NCBI GenBank assembly: GCA_000827495.1
Contig: KN817591.1
Location: 63,796 to 127,795, forward strand
DNA length: 64,000 nucleotides
Origin: Hypholoma sublateritium FD-334 SS-4
Lineage: Eukaryota; Basidiomycota; Agaricomycetes; Agaricales; Strophariaceae
Direction: 5' to 3'
A program made the translations under genes and the position numbers. Below are positions 11,623-23,923 of the stretch, piece by piece. The notes under the pieces were generated by a model. It did not search any database. It was not told the origin of the DNA and saw only the letters and a list, made by a program, of their open reading frames with translations. The number at the start of each line of letters is the position of its first letter. Positions within the stretch are counted from its first letter, which is position 1.

Positions 11623-14416
11623 TTACCATCCGAATCCCTCCTCAACGAGCTCAATGCCGCCAACCTCGTCCCTCCGCGCAGCATCGATCATGCCCACCGC
11701 ACTTGCGACGTCGTCCGCCATCGCCAGCGGCCCACACACACCGACGAGCAGGCCCGTCATCCGCGGCGGCGCGTCGCCCGCGCGTGTGTACCGGTGCGCG
11801 CCGTGCCCAAGCGCGAGCGCGCTGTCGAGCGTGTGCTCGATGACGCTGACGACCTTCGGGCGGCCCGGCGTGAGCGTCAGCCCAGGGGGCAGCAGGCCGC
11901 CCGCCGCCGCTGCCGCACCTGGCGCAGCGGGGAGGTGCTTCTCGCTCTCCTGCGAACGATCGGGAGCGCGGTAGTGCTGGGTCTCCGCGGCGCCGTGCAG
12001 CTTCTCCCACGCGTTGAGGGTGGCCTTGCGCCTCACAGACGCGTGCACACCGCCGGTGTTTGTGCCGCGAGGCGGCTCACCGCGCCGGGGGGTTGGTATT
12101 TCGCGCAGGTTCAGAGGCGGGGGACGGCGGGGGTTTGCGGCTGAGTCGAGGGAGAACGGAGGCTGGACGGGACTCGCGTATGGACGGGCAGAGGAGGCGT
12201 CGATGAAGGCGGGCTGCTTGCCTGCACGCATACGGGTGTAGAAGACGCTGATGCGCAGGGGAGTGTAGATTGCTTGCTGGATCAGGGAGGAGAGGTGAGG
12301 AAGGAGGGGGCCAAGCGAGGCTGGCGGAAGATAATTTTATTAGGATATGAAATCGAAATAATCGTGCGGAAAAGGACATACCGGGGTCACTGACTATCCA
12401 TACGAGCTCGATGACCTTGACTCTGCTCTCTCCGGCAAGGTCCTTTTGTATGATGTCTTGGATGGCGGAGAGTGCGAATGTAATCCCACTTCCACCGACG
12501 ACAAAGACAGCCGCTGAGAAGCTAGACATGATGGTATGCTGGGGACCTCCTGCGACAAGCGTGCTTGATCAGAATTCGCCGAAGGGAGAAACAGATACAC
12601 CAAATAACTCACCGTAAGGCCCTTCAACAACCACTTTCAAATCTCTGCCCATACCGTCGCCCGCATACCCGCTTGTCTTGGCGACCTCGAACATCTTTCG
12701 TGTCCATCCACCCGTCTTCTTGACCATAAGCACCATGCCCTCCTCGCTCTTGCTGACGCTGGCGATCGTAAACGGGTGCACCTCGAGCCAGCTAGCCCAG
12801 CCCATTGCAGTTGATAAGACCCTGAGCCGGACATGCTGCCCTGCGCGCCAGCCGGCGTTGAGTGTGGGGATTTCAACGCGGGTCATGTCGAGTTCAGGGA
12901 GCGCACGAAGATGTGCAGTTGCAACGCGAGTTTTAAGCATGCGGATGACGTGGTCCATGCCAAAGGCCACGATAGAAGCAATGACGAAGATCAACGTCGA
13001 AGGCTTGTGCATGTAAGTCTAATGCGTTCCCAGAAAAAGAGCTTTAATTTATAGTCGGAAATGTGTAGAGAAAGGAACATACCGCAGGGAGAACCAGACT
13101 GAAGCCGACTATATGCGTGGTTAAAAAGACATTGTATGCTCTTTTACGCCAAAACTCGGTGGAAAAGAAGAAAAGGAGGTCCATGCAGACGAGGGCGATT
13201 GTACCCCAGTAGGCGGAGGGGGTCTGGATTTTCTGCGACAAGGTACCGTCCAGTGCCCATTTATAAACTGAATAATCGAAATGTCAATATACGAGGCAAA
13301 GAGACCGATAGTGGACACTCACTCCAATGGAGAGAATGTACATTTGCCGCTAGAACAGCTAATCGTCCGGCAAATCTATGCACGAAATTTAACTGTTTGG
13401 AAGAAATTTATCTGAATAAGCGTCGAACTAATTCAGTAGCGCCAGCTGCGTACCTTTTCATAGCCAAAGCCGAGGATAGAACCGATAAGATTATTCTTCT
13501 GCGCAAACGCGAACACAACGGGCAATTGCGAGGCAGCAACCCAGCCAGTGCGCGTCGGGTCCGTGAAGATGTTCGAGTGGAAGAAGCTCGCATATGCTAC
13601 GCAGAAAAAGTAAATGGCGATGACAATAAACTGCCCGACGGAAAATCCTGGGGCAACGCGCATACGGAGCAGCGTAAGGAAGGGGCGTAGTAGTTTCGGA
13701 CATGCGGCGATGTGGGGTGGCACGTTGTTAGCCACCGGAAGGCCTTTGTCGTCAAAACGCTGGCTTTGTTGAGGACGGGTGTAAGGAATGTGGGAATCGT
13801 CTGAGGACCAGCCGTCGCTTTTGTAGCTTTCCTTCGAGGTCGAGCCCAGCGTGAGTGGATATATCCCGCCGGTCGTGAAGCCCACCCGCGTCGTAATACT
13901 CCGGATAAAATGTCCATTTCGCCACTCTTTGGGAGAACCGAACAAAGCGAATGCACGAGGAAGGCGGGCAAGGATGAAAGCTCCGATGAGGATGGCGAGA
14001 AAGAGGTCCACAGTGTACACCAGCGATTCGTCGCTCGTGATGGCTTGAGCGCCAGCTGCAGCCGCTGCTCCAGTCGCTGGAGCGGCGGCTGTCGCGTTGG
14101 TGGAAGTGGTTGACATAGCTGTCGCTTGAATAAAACGATCGATATTTCACAAGAGGCTCCAGGCTCTCTAAGCTCGGTCGAAGGTAGACAAATTAACCTC
14201 GAAAACGCAGTAGGCAGTGGATTTTGAAAGGAGGGTAGTGGAGAATCGAGCACCAGTGCACGACAAGAGAAAGACTGCCAGAAGGAAACAAATTTCATGT
14301 CGATGAACCACCGTCCGTTTATGTAGAATCTGCTTTGCATCTTGCCTCCGAGGGTCGCGTCGTGAAGTGGTTTATCTTTTAGACGCTTGGCTCCATATTT
14401 ACCTTTTTCTTCGGTC
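11275..14416 (-). repeat. inverted-duplication arm 2 (ferric reductase C block)
   Basis: Counterpart of 1141-4065 in opposite orientation. It includes gene C, about 300 nt of upstream sequence and about 350 nt of downstream sequence. Divergence is small in coding exons and larger in introns and flanks, as expected for a fairly recent segmental duplication under coding constraint. Bounds are approximate. Confidence 0.75.
11623..14116 (-). CDS. ferric reductase-like transmembrane protein C
   Basis: NOX/FRE-family membrane metalloreductase and close paralogue of A. Exons on the minus strand are 14116-13454, 13392-13323, 13267-13083, 13018-12613, 12549-12382 and 12320-11623, giving 729 aa. It begins with a Thr/Ala-rich N-terminus, then a first membrane segment, then the haem pairs H-x13-H in the segments from exon 2 and from exons 3/4. 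HPFT and GGSGIT mark the FAD and NAD(P)H sites, and a CGP motif stands near the end. All introns are 55-64 nt with clean GT-AG ends. The ATG at 14116 fits the start of B, which also has a Ser/Thr/Ala-rich leader. Predicted role is high-affinity iron or copper reduction at the cell surface; the substrate is inferred from family only. Confidence 0.9.
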
Positions 14417-16458
14417 CCACGCTCCCAAAATGGAAATCTCCGCTGCTTCCGTTGATCACATCCGCAGTTACTCCAACTTTCAACCAACCTTGGTCAAGAT
14501 TGAAGATAAAAGGACGCCTTTCGGCGTAAATTTATCACCCTTTCAATCGAGTCCGATGAAAAATGACCTATGCGCTGCGGAAGGCAAGTAACCTTAGTTT
14601 CCGCATGATCGCCATTGTTCGAGGTCGCTGAGTCGATCCATCCTTTGAGACACTGTCGAACATCGTGTTTTGCAACGCGACTGACGATGATGTACATCCA
14701 TAAGCAGTACCAGAAATTATTCAGTCAAGGTATTCTGCTTTTTTTCTCGTGAATTCACGGGCGCGCGTTGGGCGCGCGAGTTGGACGCCGGACGTGAGAA
14801 TTATGCAACATCTGGTCCCATTTGAAAGGCCAGCGAAAATCGTCTACTCACCGTCTACTTACTCTGCCATCACACCGTGCTGTCGGACATGTTACACTGC
14901 ATGCACTGCGGACATGCGGGAACGGATCTATCTCTGCGCTGCTGCCCCCACCTCACACGCTTTAGAGTCAAAGTCTGCACCGGATCCACACCCTTAAATT
15001 TCACAAAAGATTCGGACGAACCAACGTGCCTACTTCAGAGGCGAGTCTGACGCCGGTGTAGCATCTCGACTACCTCATCCAGCCTGCTCTATGCGTCTTC
15101 CAGATCTGACAGGGTCCAGCGATACGTGACATCGACTAAGCTTGATACATAACCTCTGGCTTGGCCACTACGCGTTGCCTGGTACTATGCACTAATACCG
15201 CACATACGCATACGTCACAGCCCCGGGTCCTCGGGGAAACACAGCGCCATTGCCCGCACCCCAGCGCGCGAGGCAGATACGTGGCAGTCTTTGGAATGCG
15301 GGTTGCGAGCGTATCGCCGCACGCCGTCTGTAACCCCGCTGTCTGTCCGAACACAAGTGGCACGCTCAACCGGCGCGAAAAAGAAGCAGTCAAGAAACTT
15401 ATCGTTTCTTAACATCAGACAGTGCATAAACACATGGCCTCGGCGTAGCTCCAGTGTGTAGTGGTAGTAAGCATAGCATGCTTGCCCCGTCGTCTGGCCG
15501 GTGCGAAGCGCCGCGCAGGTCGTTTCTATGGCATACAAAGCGCGCGACGAAGTTCTTCTTAATATTGTACTTCAAAAATTAGAACCGAATTTGGACCCTT
15601 GCGCAGTTGAAGCGATCCAAAATCTGCAGCTGCAGCCAAGTTGCAACAATATCCTGGCGGATGATCAACAGGGCGCTTCATGCTCATGATCCATCTTATT
15701 TGAAAGCGCAAGGACCGGGATACTAGAAACACGTTAGGGAGCGCATGCGTGCAGTAGCATTCAACTCATACACACTTGATACAGACTCATACAAAACGAT
15801 TCAAGATACGTCTTCCCGAGTCGGAATCCCCAACAGCAAGAGTATCACCGGCAGATGAAGCGCAGCCTGAACGAAAGGGGACAAAGCGAAGCTTAAGCAG
15901 AATGAAACGAAAGTCACGGTATCGGAAGAATCGAGATAGTTCAGGATCTTCTGCTTCCACCCCAACCGAGTCCTACCCCTTATACCATGACTCTATAGGC
16001 AGCAGCGCACTTGCCAAGGGCAGCATGCCCATTTCCACTGCGGCCAGGGGGAGAGCGTTTGATTGTATGAGAATTTCGACGTTGTTTGGTGTGCATGGGA
16101 CCAGCTAGAGAGTATCAGACGTTCTTAAAGTTCTCCCATAGCTCTCCATTTACTTATGGCCAATAATCGACCAGCTAATAAATTTCCACCCATTATACGC
16201 AACACTATGTATGTCATAAGATATATGGACGCGCAAGATATAGAGGCAGACCACAATGACAAGCGGTGAAAGAGTGTTTAAACAATATAGAGAAGGAATA
16301 TAGAATGTCTAAACCTGTGCGCGCAGCGCGTGCGCATGCGGCTCTATAAGGGTTCGTTGCATTAATTGCAGGTATAGGTTATACTTCTAGCGTAGTCCGG
16401 CACCCATCCACGCCCAATATGGGCGACAATAAATTTAGGGTCCAAGGAAGTGGAAGGT
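14417..16458. other. intergenic with weak open frames
   Basis: No spliced gene could be built. A small ATG-started frame at 15528-15689 (53 aa) and a Ser/Arg-rich frame at 15776-16108 without an ATG are the only candidates. Neither has a recognisable domain. The dispersed repeat copy 2 lies at about 14888-15150. Confidence 0.45.
14888..15150 (+). repeat. dispersed non-coding repeat, copy 2
   Basis: Plus-strand partner of 4900-5132 (minus). Similarity is patchy but spans about 240 nt, with blocks in the same order. It lies just outside the inverted ferric reductase duplication (which ends near 14416), and the partner also lies outside arm 1. The geometry does not fit a simple extension of that inversion, so this is a separate repeat. 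Confidence 0.45.
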
Positions 16459-18810
16459 CTACTCGCGGCTGACATCACTGAAGATGCATAAGCGGGTCAG
16501 TTCGGTGGGCGGCGGCACAGAGGGACAAGAATACGCACCGTCCGAAGAGCTTGACCTTCACCCAGTCGGTGGCAACGAGCGTGCGGTTGCGCAGCGAGAA
16601 CAGGGTGCTGAGGTACGCGCTGCGCCAGAAAAGGTACGTCGCGACACCGCCGCTCGCGAACTGCCACCAGGATAAAAAACATTAGCATGTATTTGCGTGA
16701 AGTAGATGAGGGTGAAGGGACGCACGTTGCCGTTCATGAAGGGCAGGTCCGCAATCGCCTTGTCGGAGCCGATGTACGCGAGCGAGCCCTGATGCGAGTA
16801 GTGGAACGGGCGCAGCTTGATCTTCGCGAGTTGACGGCGCGCCTCCTCCGTCTCTTCGTTGATACGGGCTTTCTCCTCCGCCGTCGCCTCTGCCGTCGTG
16901 CCCAGCGCGGCGCCGATGCGCTCGAGCTTTCCGACTTTTTCAACGAGCGCGTCGCGCTTAGCCATCTGGTGCAGCATGCGCGCGATGTACGCGCCCTGCT
17001 GCGACGCGACCTGCGCCGTCGGCGCGTAGGACGTCGCCGTGCAGTCACCAATCGCGAAGATGCTCCCACCCGCGCCCTTCATGCACATGAAATCTGCAAC
17101 ATACCATCGTAAGCGTCGGTACAGCGCGGCGCAGGAGACACGTACCGTCGACCTCGATACCGCGCCTGTTCGTCTGCACCGTGGGCATCTTCGCCATCAG
17201 GTCCTGCGTGATCTTGCGACCTTTGTTGCCAGCGGCCCAGATGACCATTCCGCATGGAACCTCCACGACGCTCTTGTCCGGCATCTGGAGTACGACCGCC
17301 TTCTCCTTGACCGCCTTCACCATCGTTTTGGTGAGGATGTCGATTTTGCTCTCCTTGAAGGTCGACTCGGTGTACTTGATCAGCTGCGTACTGAACATGG
17401 GCAACACTGATGGAAGCGCTTCGACGAGTGTGATGCGTATTTTCCCAGCAAGTTCGGGGTACCACATCTTTAGATCATCCTGAACGAAAATCAGCTGAAA
17501 GCAGGATGAAGGTCCTGAAACAGACGCACTTCGAGGAAATCGTGCAGTTCGCCACTAAGCTCGACACCTGTTGGTCCGCCGCCGACAACGACCTAATGAT
17601 GGATTCAGAAAAAGAATTTCTAATTTTGGCAGGGCCATCTAACATACCATGTGAAGTAGGCGGTCGATCTCTTTAGCCTCTTGTCCAGGGAAGGCAGCAG
17701 TCTCGACACAGTCCATGAACTCTCGTTGCATCTGCGAATCGGATGTCAGCGCTATTATTAGCAGCGAATCACAAGTGCACGCACCCGCTCAGCATCGGCC
17801 AACTCCTTCATGAAACATGCGTGCTCCTTGACACCGGGAATGTTGAACGTTTGCACCTCCGCGCCGACGCCGTATACGAGATAATCATACGATATCGTTG
17901 TGGACGAGACGGCACCTTTGATATCAGAGTTGTCTGTGAAAGAGCAGGTCAGATGGCGCCCTACGTCACATATCTATGCCGTAACGCACCGATGAATGTT
18001 ACCGTTTTGTTGACAGGCTGTAGCGGAGCAGTTCATGAGGGATTTTGAGCAACAGAAGAGGAGCAAGAGGGTGCTCACGTCGACATCCGTGGCTTCCGCC
18101 TCGATCACGGAGACCTGACGAGCCTTGTGCCGGGTGATGTAACGCGTTGGCTGGATGATCGAACGGGGGTTGAGGGTGCCGACGGCCACGCTCGGCAAGA
18201 GGGGAGTGAAGAGGAAGAAGTTCTTGGGGCTGATGACCACCTAGCCAATGACAAGGTCATTAAAATTATACCCCGCGCCCACCGACGCCCCCAGTACCCG
18301 GTGTCAACGCGTAACAAGAGATAAGCGTACCACGTTGTAGTCCGCCGTGTCCAGAGTTGAGAGCAGACTTGTGGCTCCCCAGCCGCTACCAAGCACGACG
18401 ATCGTCTTTTTTTCGGGGTCGAACGGCATCTGGGCGCCTGGGTGGCGTTCCTTTTGCGTGACATAGTAAAAGCCGCCCGCAGCCAGGACAACAGTAATGA
18501 GAGTCGTGCGCCCGAGGATTTGCAAGAAATTCCGCCATTTCGACTGGCGGGGAGGTTGAGGTGGAGGGGGAATAGAGGATGCTGTCTGGAGAATGACATG
18601 GGCGTTCACCGTCAGTCAGAGTCTGTAAATCCACATTGCATTCTGGCGTACTGTGCTCTCTGTTACTGCTTCACTTGTATTCGTGGCGATACCGCGTCGG
18701 ACGAGGGCACGCGTAGGTATGCGCGCAGATATTCTTGCCTGTGTCAAGGAGCGCGCAATGGCTTGGAAAAAGTTAACTTTTGAGTCCATATCTGCGACGA
18801 TATGGTTCAC
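16459..18810 (-). CDS. alternative NAD(P)H-ubiquinone oxidoreductase (type II), mitochondrial
   Basis: Non-proton-pumping NADH dehydrogenase that feeds electrons from NAD(P)H to ubiquinone at the mitochondrial inner membrane. Eleven exons: 18810-18652, 18585-18331, 18240-18079, 18017-17990, 17933-17785, 17731-17648, 17592-17530, 17479-17146, 17093-16726, 16660-16539 and 16477-16459; 580 aa. An Arg/Ser/Ala-rich presequence (about 1-53) precedes a membrane segment (about 74-94). The FAD-binding GSGWGATS loop is at about 119 and the second dinucleotide fold GGGPTG at about 283. The C-terminus is the family-typical FGRDVSRE. The presequence plus membrane anchor suggests an external, intermembrane-space-facing enzyme (NDE-like), but NADH versus NADPH preference is not decided. 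A downstream in-frame ATG at 18789 is an alternative start. Exon 4 is only 28 nt, and leaving it out breaks the frame. Confidence 0.92.
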
Positions 18811-20228
18811 CTCTGCTGCGAATTGAATGCATTCTGAGGAGAGGGAACGGGCAACGGGGGAAGGAGGAACAAATGAAGAGGAAACGCTGTTTCAAACTTT
18901 CAATTAATAGCTTCACATCGTCATGAGAAAACTTTTGAGCACGTGAGTGTACTAAAAGTACTTGTCATTTATTCTTAGGCGTTCCGACTCTGGCCACCCG
19001 AATCCCTCCCTTTCCTTCCTTTATGATAGCCGACTCCATTAGTATTTCTGACTTATGATACTTTCTCTTCTGGACCTATCGATTCTACCCAATGTCTGGC
19101 GTTCCGTTTCGTCCCGACGCCCCTCCGCCGCATCGACCGACTGTATCCGACATCATTCTGCTTAGCCAATAGGAGGCGCACAATCTCAACAAATCAAGAC
19201 GCCAAGTTTTGGCTTTATATCTTCCGCTACGCTTTGGGTCGGTGAACATGAGCAGAGCCCAAACTCTCTTGGGCTCCCCTAGCTAAAAAAAAGTGTTACC
19301 TGCTTTCAAATCCTTGAAAAGAAGAGTGCCGCTCATTTCTTGTGGGCTGCAAGCCGTACATCACACAACTAGAAGGGCCCCCGGCCGTTGGCTTGACCTG
19401 CAGGCTGCAAGTCTTCAGGAACAGTCAAAATACATATTTTTCGAAAGTCAGGAAGTCCATCTGCATCGACCATTGTACGTCTTCATGTATCTCGTTTGCA
19501 CCAACTTAAAATCTGCACCTCTACAGTCTCTTAGTACCTACAGGTCGCGTTGCGGGTGTTGTGTCTAATCCAGCGTCCAGCTGACTGACCAGGGTGGGGG
19601 TCAAAACTTGTTAAGAGGTATCGTTTTTATTTCACCCGGGTTGGGGTAACCTTGGCTGGCTACTTGATTCGGAAGCTTTCAGTCTTGCAAATATCATCCC
19701 GTGAGTCTGCCCATGATTATCGGTCAGTCTCTTGAAGTTGAAGCTTCCATTCAGATTTAGCGGAATCGTAACTCTCGGGATTCTAGTATGCAGTATTCCC
19801 TGGCCTCATTCATTCGTGGCCTCTATCTTATGGTATTGACACGATCAATGAACACTCGGATATTGTTAATTGGAGCATCCCGAGATGTTCTCGGCCAGCA
19901 ATTATACATAACACATACTTAGATGTGCGGCGAAGACCAGCATGCAATTTAAACCAGTGCGCCCACTAAGGCCCACTGCTTGATTTTACTATCACCCGCA
20001 GACTTTGAATCCCTTCAATGACTTTGATGAACATTTACCGAAAGTCCAATTTCTCTTTAGAAGAGGCGGAAGCGTTTTATAAAGGTGGTGCCACTGATCC
20101 ATGTTCTTTAACCGCCCGTGCCAGGGCATGTACTTATACTTATCAGTTTTGATATGCACTTAAGTATAGTGCATGCCTTTGCCATAAGTTGCAGAGAAAG
20201 CTTTCTCTCCAACTTCAATGTTGTGCAA
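18811..20228. other. intergenic, no gene seen
   Basis: AT-rich sequence between the NADH dehydrogenase 5' end and the inverted-repeat element. No frame with splice support or motif. The first 200-300 nt should hold the NADH dehydrogenase promoter. Confidence 0.5.
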
Positions 20229-20230
20229 TA

Positions 20231-21195
20231 TGAGTGTCCGTTTGCACATTTAATAAGCCCGTGTATATGTCAAACTGACAGCCCTTGAATATCAAAAAAT
20301 TGAGATTTGCATTGAGCGCTCGTGCATAACAGACAAACAATATGGTCCGGGAGTATACAATCATGGTCCGCAATTGAAGGTTAGACGGCGGGAATGTCAA
20401 TTCGGGGTCCGGGAATGAAAGCTGAAGGGCGCGAATATCAATTTTTGAGCCGGGAATAGAAAAAACAAGTAAATATAATTAAATTGAAGGGTCTGAATGT
20501 CAATTTGTGGTCCGGGATTCAAAGAGCGAAACAAAGTATCTATGATTGACACTGCAGAGACAAGTGAGCGATTTGTTTGCCGAATGTGAGAAGTTCGGCA
20601 TCTTCGGCAAGTTCGGCACTGCATGTCTATATTTACCATCCACTGAAAGCGCATCAGCGAGCGCACTCAGCGCAGACCTCGTACAACACGCGTTAGNCAC
20701 GCAAAAGGCACGCATAGAATAACTTCCATAATTATTGAACTCCTATATTTTTTTCGGGAATNTAGCGTCCCGTTTCGTTCATAGATGGCCTGAACAATTG
20801 AGAGNAATCTATATTTAGTACGACCGTGCCGAGAATGCCGAAATTTAGACCTCGCGCAAGTTTTGTCAAGCATCTACGCAGGCGTCATGTTTTCAATCCC
20901 GGACCAAAATTTCGTGTTTATANTCACTCTCGGACCTTCCTGTTTAATTGTTCCTCCTGTCATTTCGAATCCCGGACCAAAAACTGGTATTAGCGCCCTT
21001 TAACTTTCACTCTCGGACCCCAATTTGAAATTCTCGCCTTCTAATTTTCAACTGCGGACCACAATTTTATTATCCCGGACTACAATGTCGTATTTGTTAG
21101 GTACGCGCGGCTAGCTCAGATCACGGTTTTTATATATCTAAGCCCTGTAACTTTAACATGTTCACGGGCTTATTAAATGTGCAAACGGACACTCA
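20231..21195. mobile_element. non-autonomous TIR transposon (MITE/foldback type)
   Basis: A perfect 33-nt terminal inverted repeat, beginning TGAGTGTCCGT, lies at 20231-20263 and 21163-21195. TA on both outer sides (20229-20230 and 21196-21197) fits a TA target-site duplication of the Tc1/mariner type. Similarity of the two arms continues imperfectly for about 290-310 nt inward, with repeated GGTCCGGGA-type submotifs every 25-45 nt, so a single strand could fold into a long hairpin. The core (about 20520-20880) has no transposase frame. The element contains all four ambiguous bases of the window. Mobilisation would need a transposase from elsewhere. Confidence 0.85.
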
Positions 21196-21197
21196 TA

Positions 21198-21825
21198 GTG
21201 CAAACCCCGCCACATGACGTCGAAAGTGTATTTTTAATCGGTTCTAGCCACATCTCGCCAAGTCTTATCATCTTTCCTTTCTCACCGACTTAAAGTCACT
21301 TAGAAGGATCAAAACGTAGAATCACTGAAACCAATTTGCATTTGTCAATTCTCTGATCACTCACTATATAATGGTATTGAAGTACCAGTAAGTAAGGACC
21401 CAGTCAATCTGCCTACATAATTGTCCTGAATTCGTCGACTTCCTCGATCTTGACGTCTATTGCTGTATACATGTGTCTATTTTCATACTTGAAAGACTTC
21501 CATGTACTATCACTCTTTTATTCCTGGTTATGCCACGCTTGTATTTGCATGTATTTTCGTCCATCTCGAGGGCCAATGCTTTCCTTCCTCTTCGTTGTAT
21601 AGTATAGGAGATTGATACGCTCTTGGGGAGCAGGAGAATTGAAATATTGGAAGCTTATTCTGCTGCCGAAGCCTCGAGGCACATCTTGTCCTCTTAATTA
21701 AACGTCACCGATATTGATGCCGCTGATGCCGGCCTTGCATTTAACAGTACTTGGCATGTGGCTTGTTGTGGAAAAACTTGAATGGTGGTCCGCCTAGGTT
21801 CGCCCACAGGTTGCGTGTCTCCGCC
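21198..21825. other. intergenic upstream of the glycosyltransferase gene
   Basis: Sequence between the TIR element and the CAP10 gene. No gene. A TATATAAT string at about 21365 is too far (about 460 nt) from the start codon to assign with confidence. Confidence 0.45.
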
Positions 21826-23923
21826 ATGTCGCTTCCGCGATTGCGAAAGTTGCTCAAGCCTTTCCTCTTCAGCGTGCTCGTCGTCATGCTCTTTTTTGAG
21901 CTGCCGACGAGCTTCGTCCGCCGGTTCCGCCAGGACTCTGATGGGGCGCTAGACTTTGCAACTCTAGCGCCCCCACCGGCGGCCACGGCGGAGCACCCAA
22001 AGGCGAGGCCGCCGCGGACGCAGGCACCGCTAGGAAAGCATAGATATCGCGCAGACGGACTAGTCGAGACCAACTTGGACGGCCCCCACCCCATATATGA
22101 GCTCATCTCGCGCGCGGAGCAGGAATGGGAGGCGAAGCTCGAGCGCGCCAGCAAGACGCTGGATGAGGCTGTTGCAGAGTACAAAAGGCGGTACTCGCGA
22201 AAGCCGCCCAAGGGATTCGACCTTTGGTATGTGCTTTGTACCTCACGTGGAGTAGAGATTTGGTAGAGATGCTAATTTTCATAGGTGGAGTTATGTTACG
22301 GAGCACAACGTCCAACTGCCGGACGAATACGACCAGATTCATAACGATCTAGAAGCCTTTTGGGGTCTCGAGCCGGCGGACCTCATTGCAATCCAACAGG
22401 AAAATGAATCGAAGAAGGACTCGTATACGATAGGGAAGAACGACTCGGGCGTGATAGAGGTTCTGACCTACGCGTTCGACGACGGGCGATATGACCAGTT
22501 GATCGTTGGCTCGCGAAAGATCGTCGAGATGCTGAGGCAGGTCGAGGACTATCTCCCGCCGTTTCGGATGACCCTCTCACCCCACGATGGCCCCAACCGA
22601 CTGACGGATCACGGCGTGAAGGAGGCGCTCCTTGGCGCTGTCGAAGGGCGCACATGTACGTTCATCTCCAAGCGGTAAAGCGAATTCACTAACATCCCGC
22701 ATCTGGAGACCTGGACAGAGCGTCATTGCCCAAAATACGTACCCTGGGCTGGGTTTCTGCTTGCCCGCCAGATTCGCCTGCGCGCCTCAAGAAAATCAAC
22801 CTGGACAACCCACCGCCGCGGCCCCTGAAGAAGACGTTTATTTACGACCACGTCCGCACGATGGACCCGTGCAACCACCCGGACCTCTTCCACCACCACG
22901 GCCAGTTCCTCTCGCACAACTCAGGCCCGTCGCCCCAGCACGTCATCGTCCCTGAGTTTTCTTACTGCTCGACGACCATCCACCACAACATCCGCGTGCC
23001 CGTGCCGTACAGCTGGGTCGAGGACATCCTCCCGCGCAGCGACGACCCCGAGTTCGACGACAAGATCGACGAGCGCCTCATGTGGCGCGGCAGCAACACG
23101 GGCATGTTCCACAGTTCGACGTCGCGCTGGGAGCACTCGCACCGCGACTTCCTCGTGTCCTATACAAATGACTTGGAGGGCACAATTTCCGTACTCGAGC
23201 CGAACAAGACGCGCATGGAGAAGGTCGGCGAGCCGCGCGAACTACGCAAGGCACGCGTCAACCCGGCGGTGATGGACATCGCATTCGGCGGGAAGCCTCT
23301 TGCCTGCTCTGCCTCGACGTGCGGGTTGCTGAAGGAGATATACCCCTTCCGCGAGCGGCAGAGCATCCGCGAGGCGGGAAACTATAAGTACATCATCGAT
23401 GTATGTCCGTGCGTTCCGGATCGCGCTCTAGTGCTGATGACGCTCGCCGCAGGTCGATGGGAATGGCTGGTCGGGCCGCTTTAAGAGACTAATGACCACA
23501 AACTCAATGGTATTCAAGTCGACGATATACCCTGAATGGTACGTTACAGCTCCCATTTAATCTGTGCTGGCGGCGGCGCTGATACCTCCACGACAGGTAT
23601 GCCGACCGGGTGGCGCCGTGGGTACACTACGTCCCCATTCAAGTCGACTTGTCCGATCTGCACGATGCACTGTTCTTCTTCCGCGGAGACGGGAATGGCG
23701 ACGGCGCGCACGAACACCTCTCTCGCAAGATTGCCGTCGCGGGCCGGAAATGGAGCAAGACGTTCTGGCGGCAAGAAGACCTGATATCCTACTTTTTCAG
23801 GTTCGTCTTTTCTTTGCAATACTTCACCCTAATTGTGTTGCCCTGATCACCGATTGCAGATTAACTCTGGAATATGCGCGCCTAATGAACCTAGATAGGG
23901 AAGCGATGTCATATTCCGATTAA
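21826..23923 (+). CDS. CAP10-domain glycosyltransferase (family 90)
   Basis: Type II Golgi membrane protein related to fungal CAP10/beta-xylosyltransferases, which add sugar (xylose in the cryptococcal capsule enzyme) to glycans. Exons 21826-22226, 22285-22655, 22721-23400, 23453-23538, 23597-23800 and 23860-23923; 601 aa. An N-terminal signal-anchor (about residues 8-24) follows a short basic tail. The catalytic domain shows [13 protein letters not shown], a WRGSNTG block, [16 protein letters not shown] and the C-terminal [10 protein letters not shown] segment. These blocks are characteristic of the CAP10 fold. The acceptor of exon 3 (22720) is the least certain junction. Donor sugar and acceptor cannot be read from sequence. 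Confidence 0.9.

Noticed and set aside
15776..16108. Ser/Arg-rich frame that could be a terminal exon
   Set aside because: No ATG, no convincing upstream exon in phase and no family resemblance.
20500..20873. Open frames inside the TIR element as a transposase remnant
   Set aside because: Short, interrupted by ambiguous bases and showing no DDE-type spacing or helix-turn-helix pattern.
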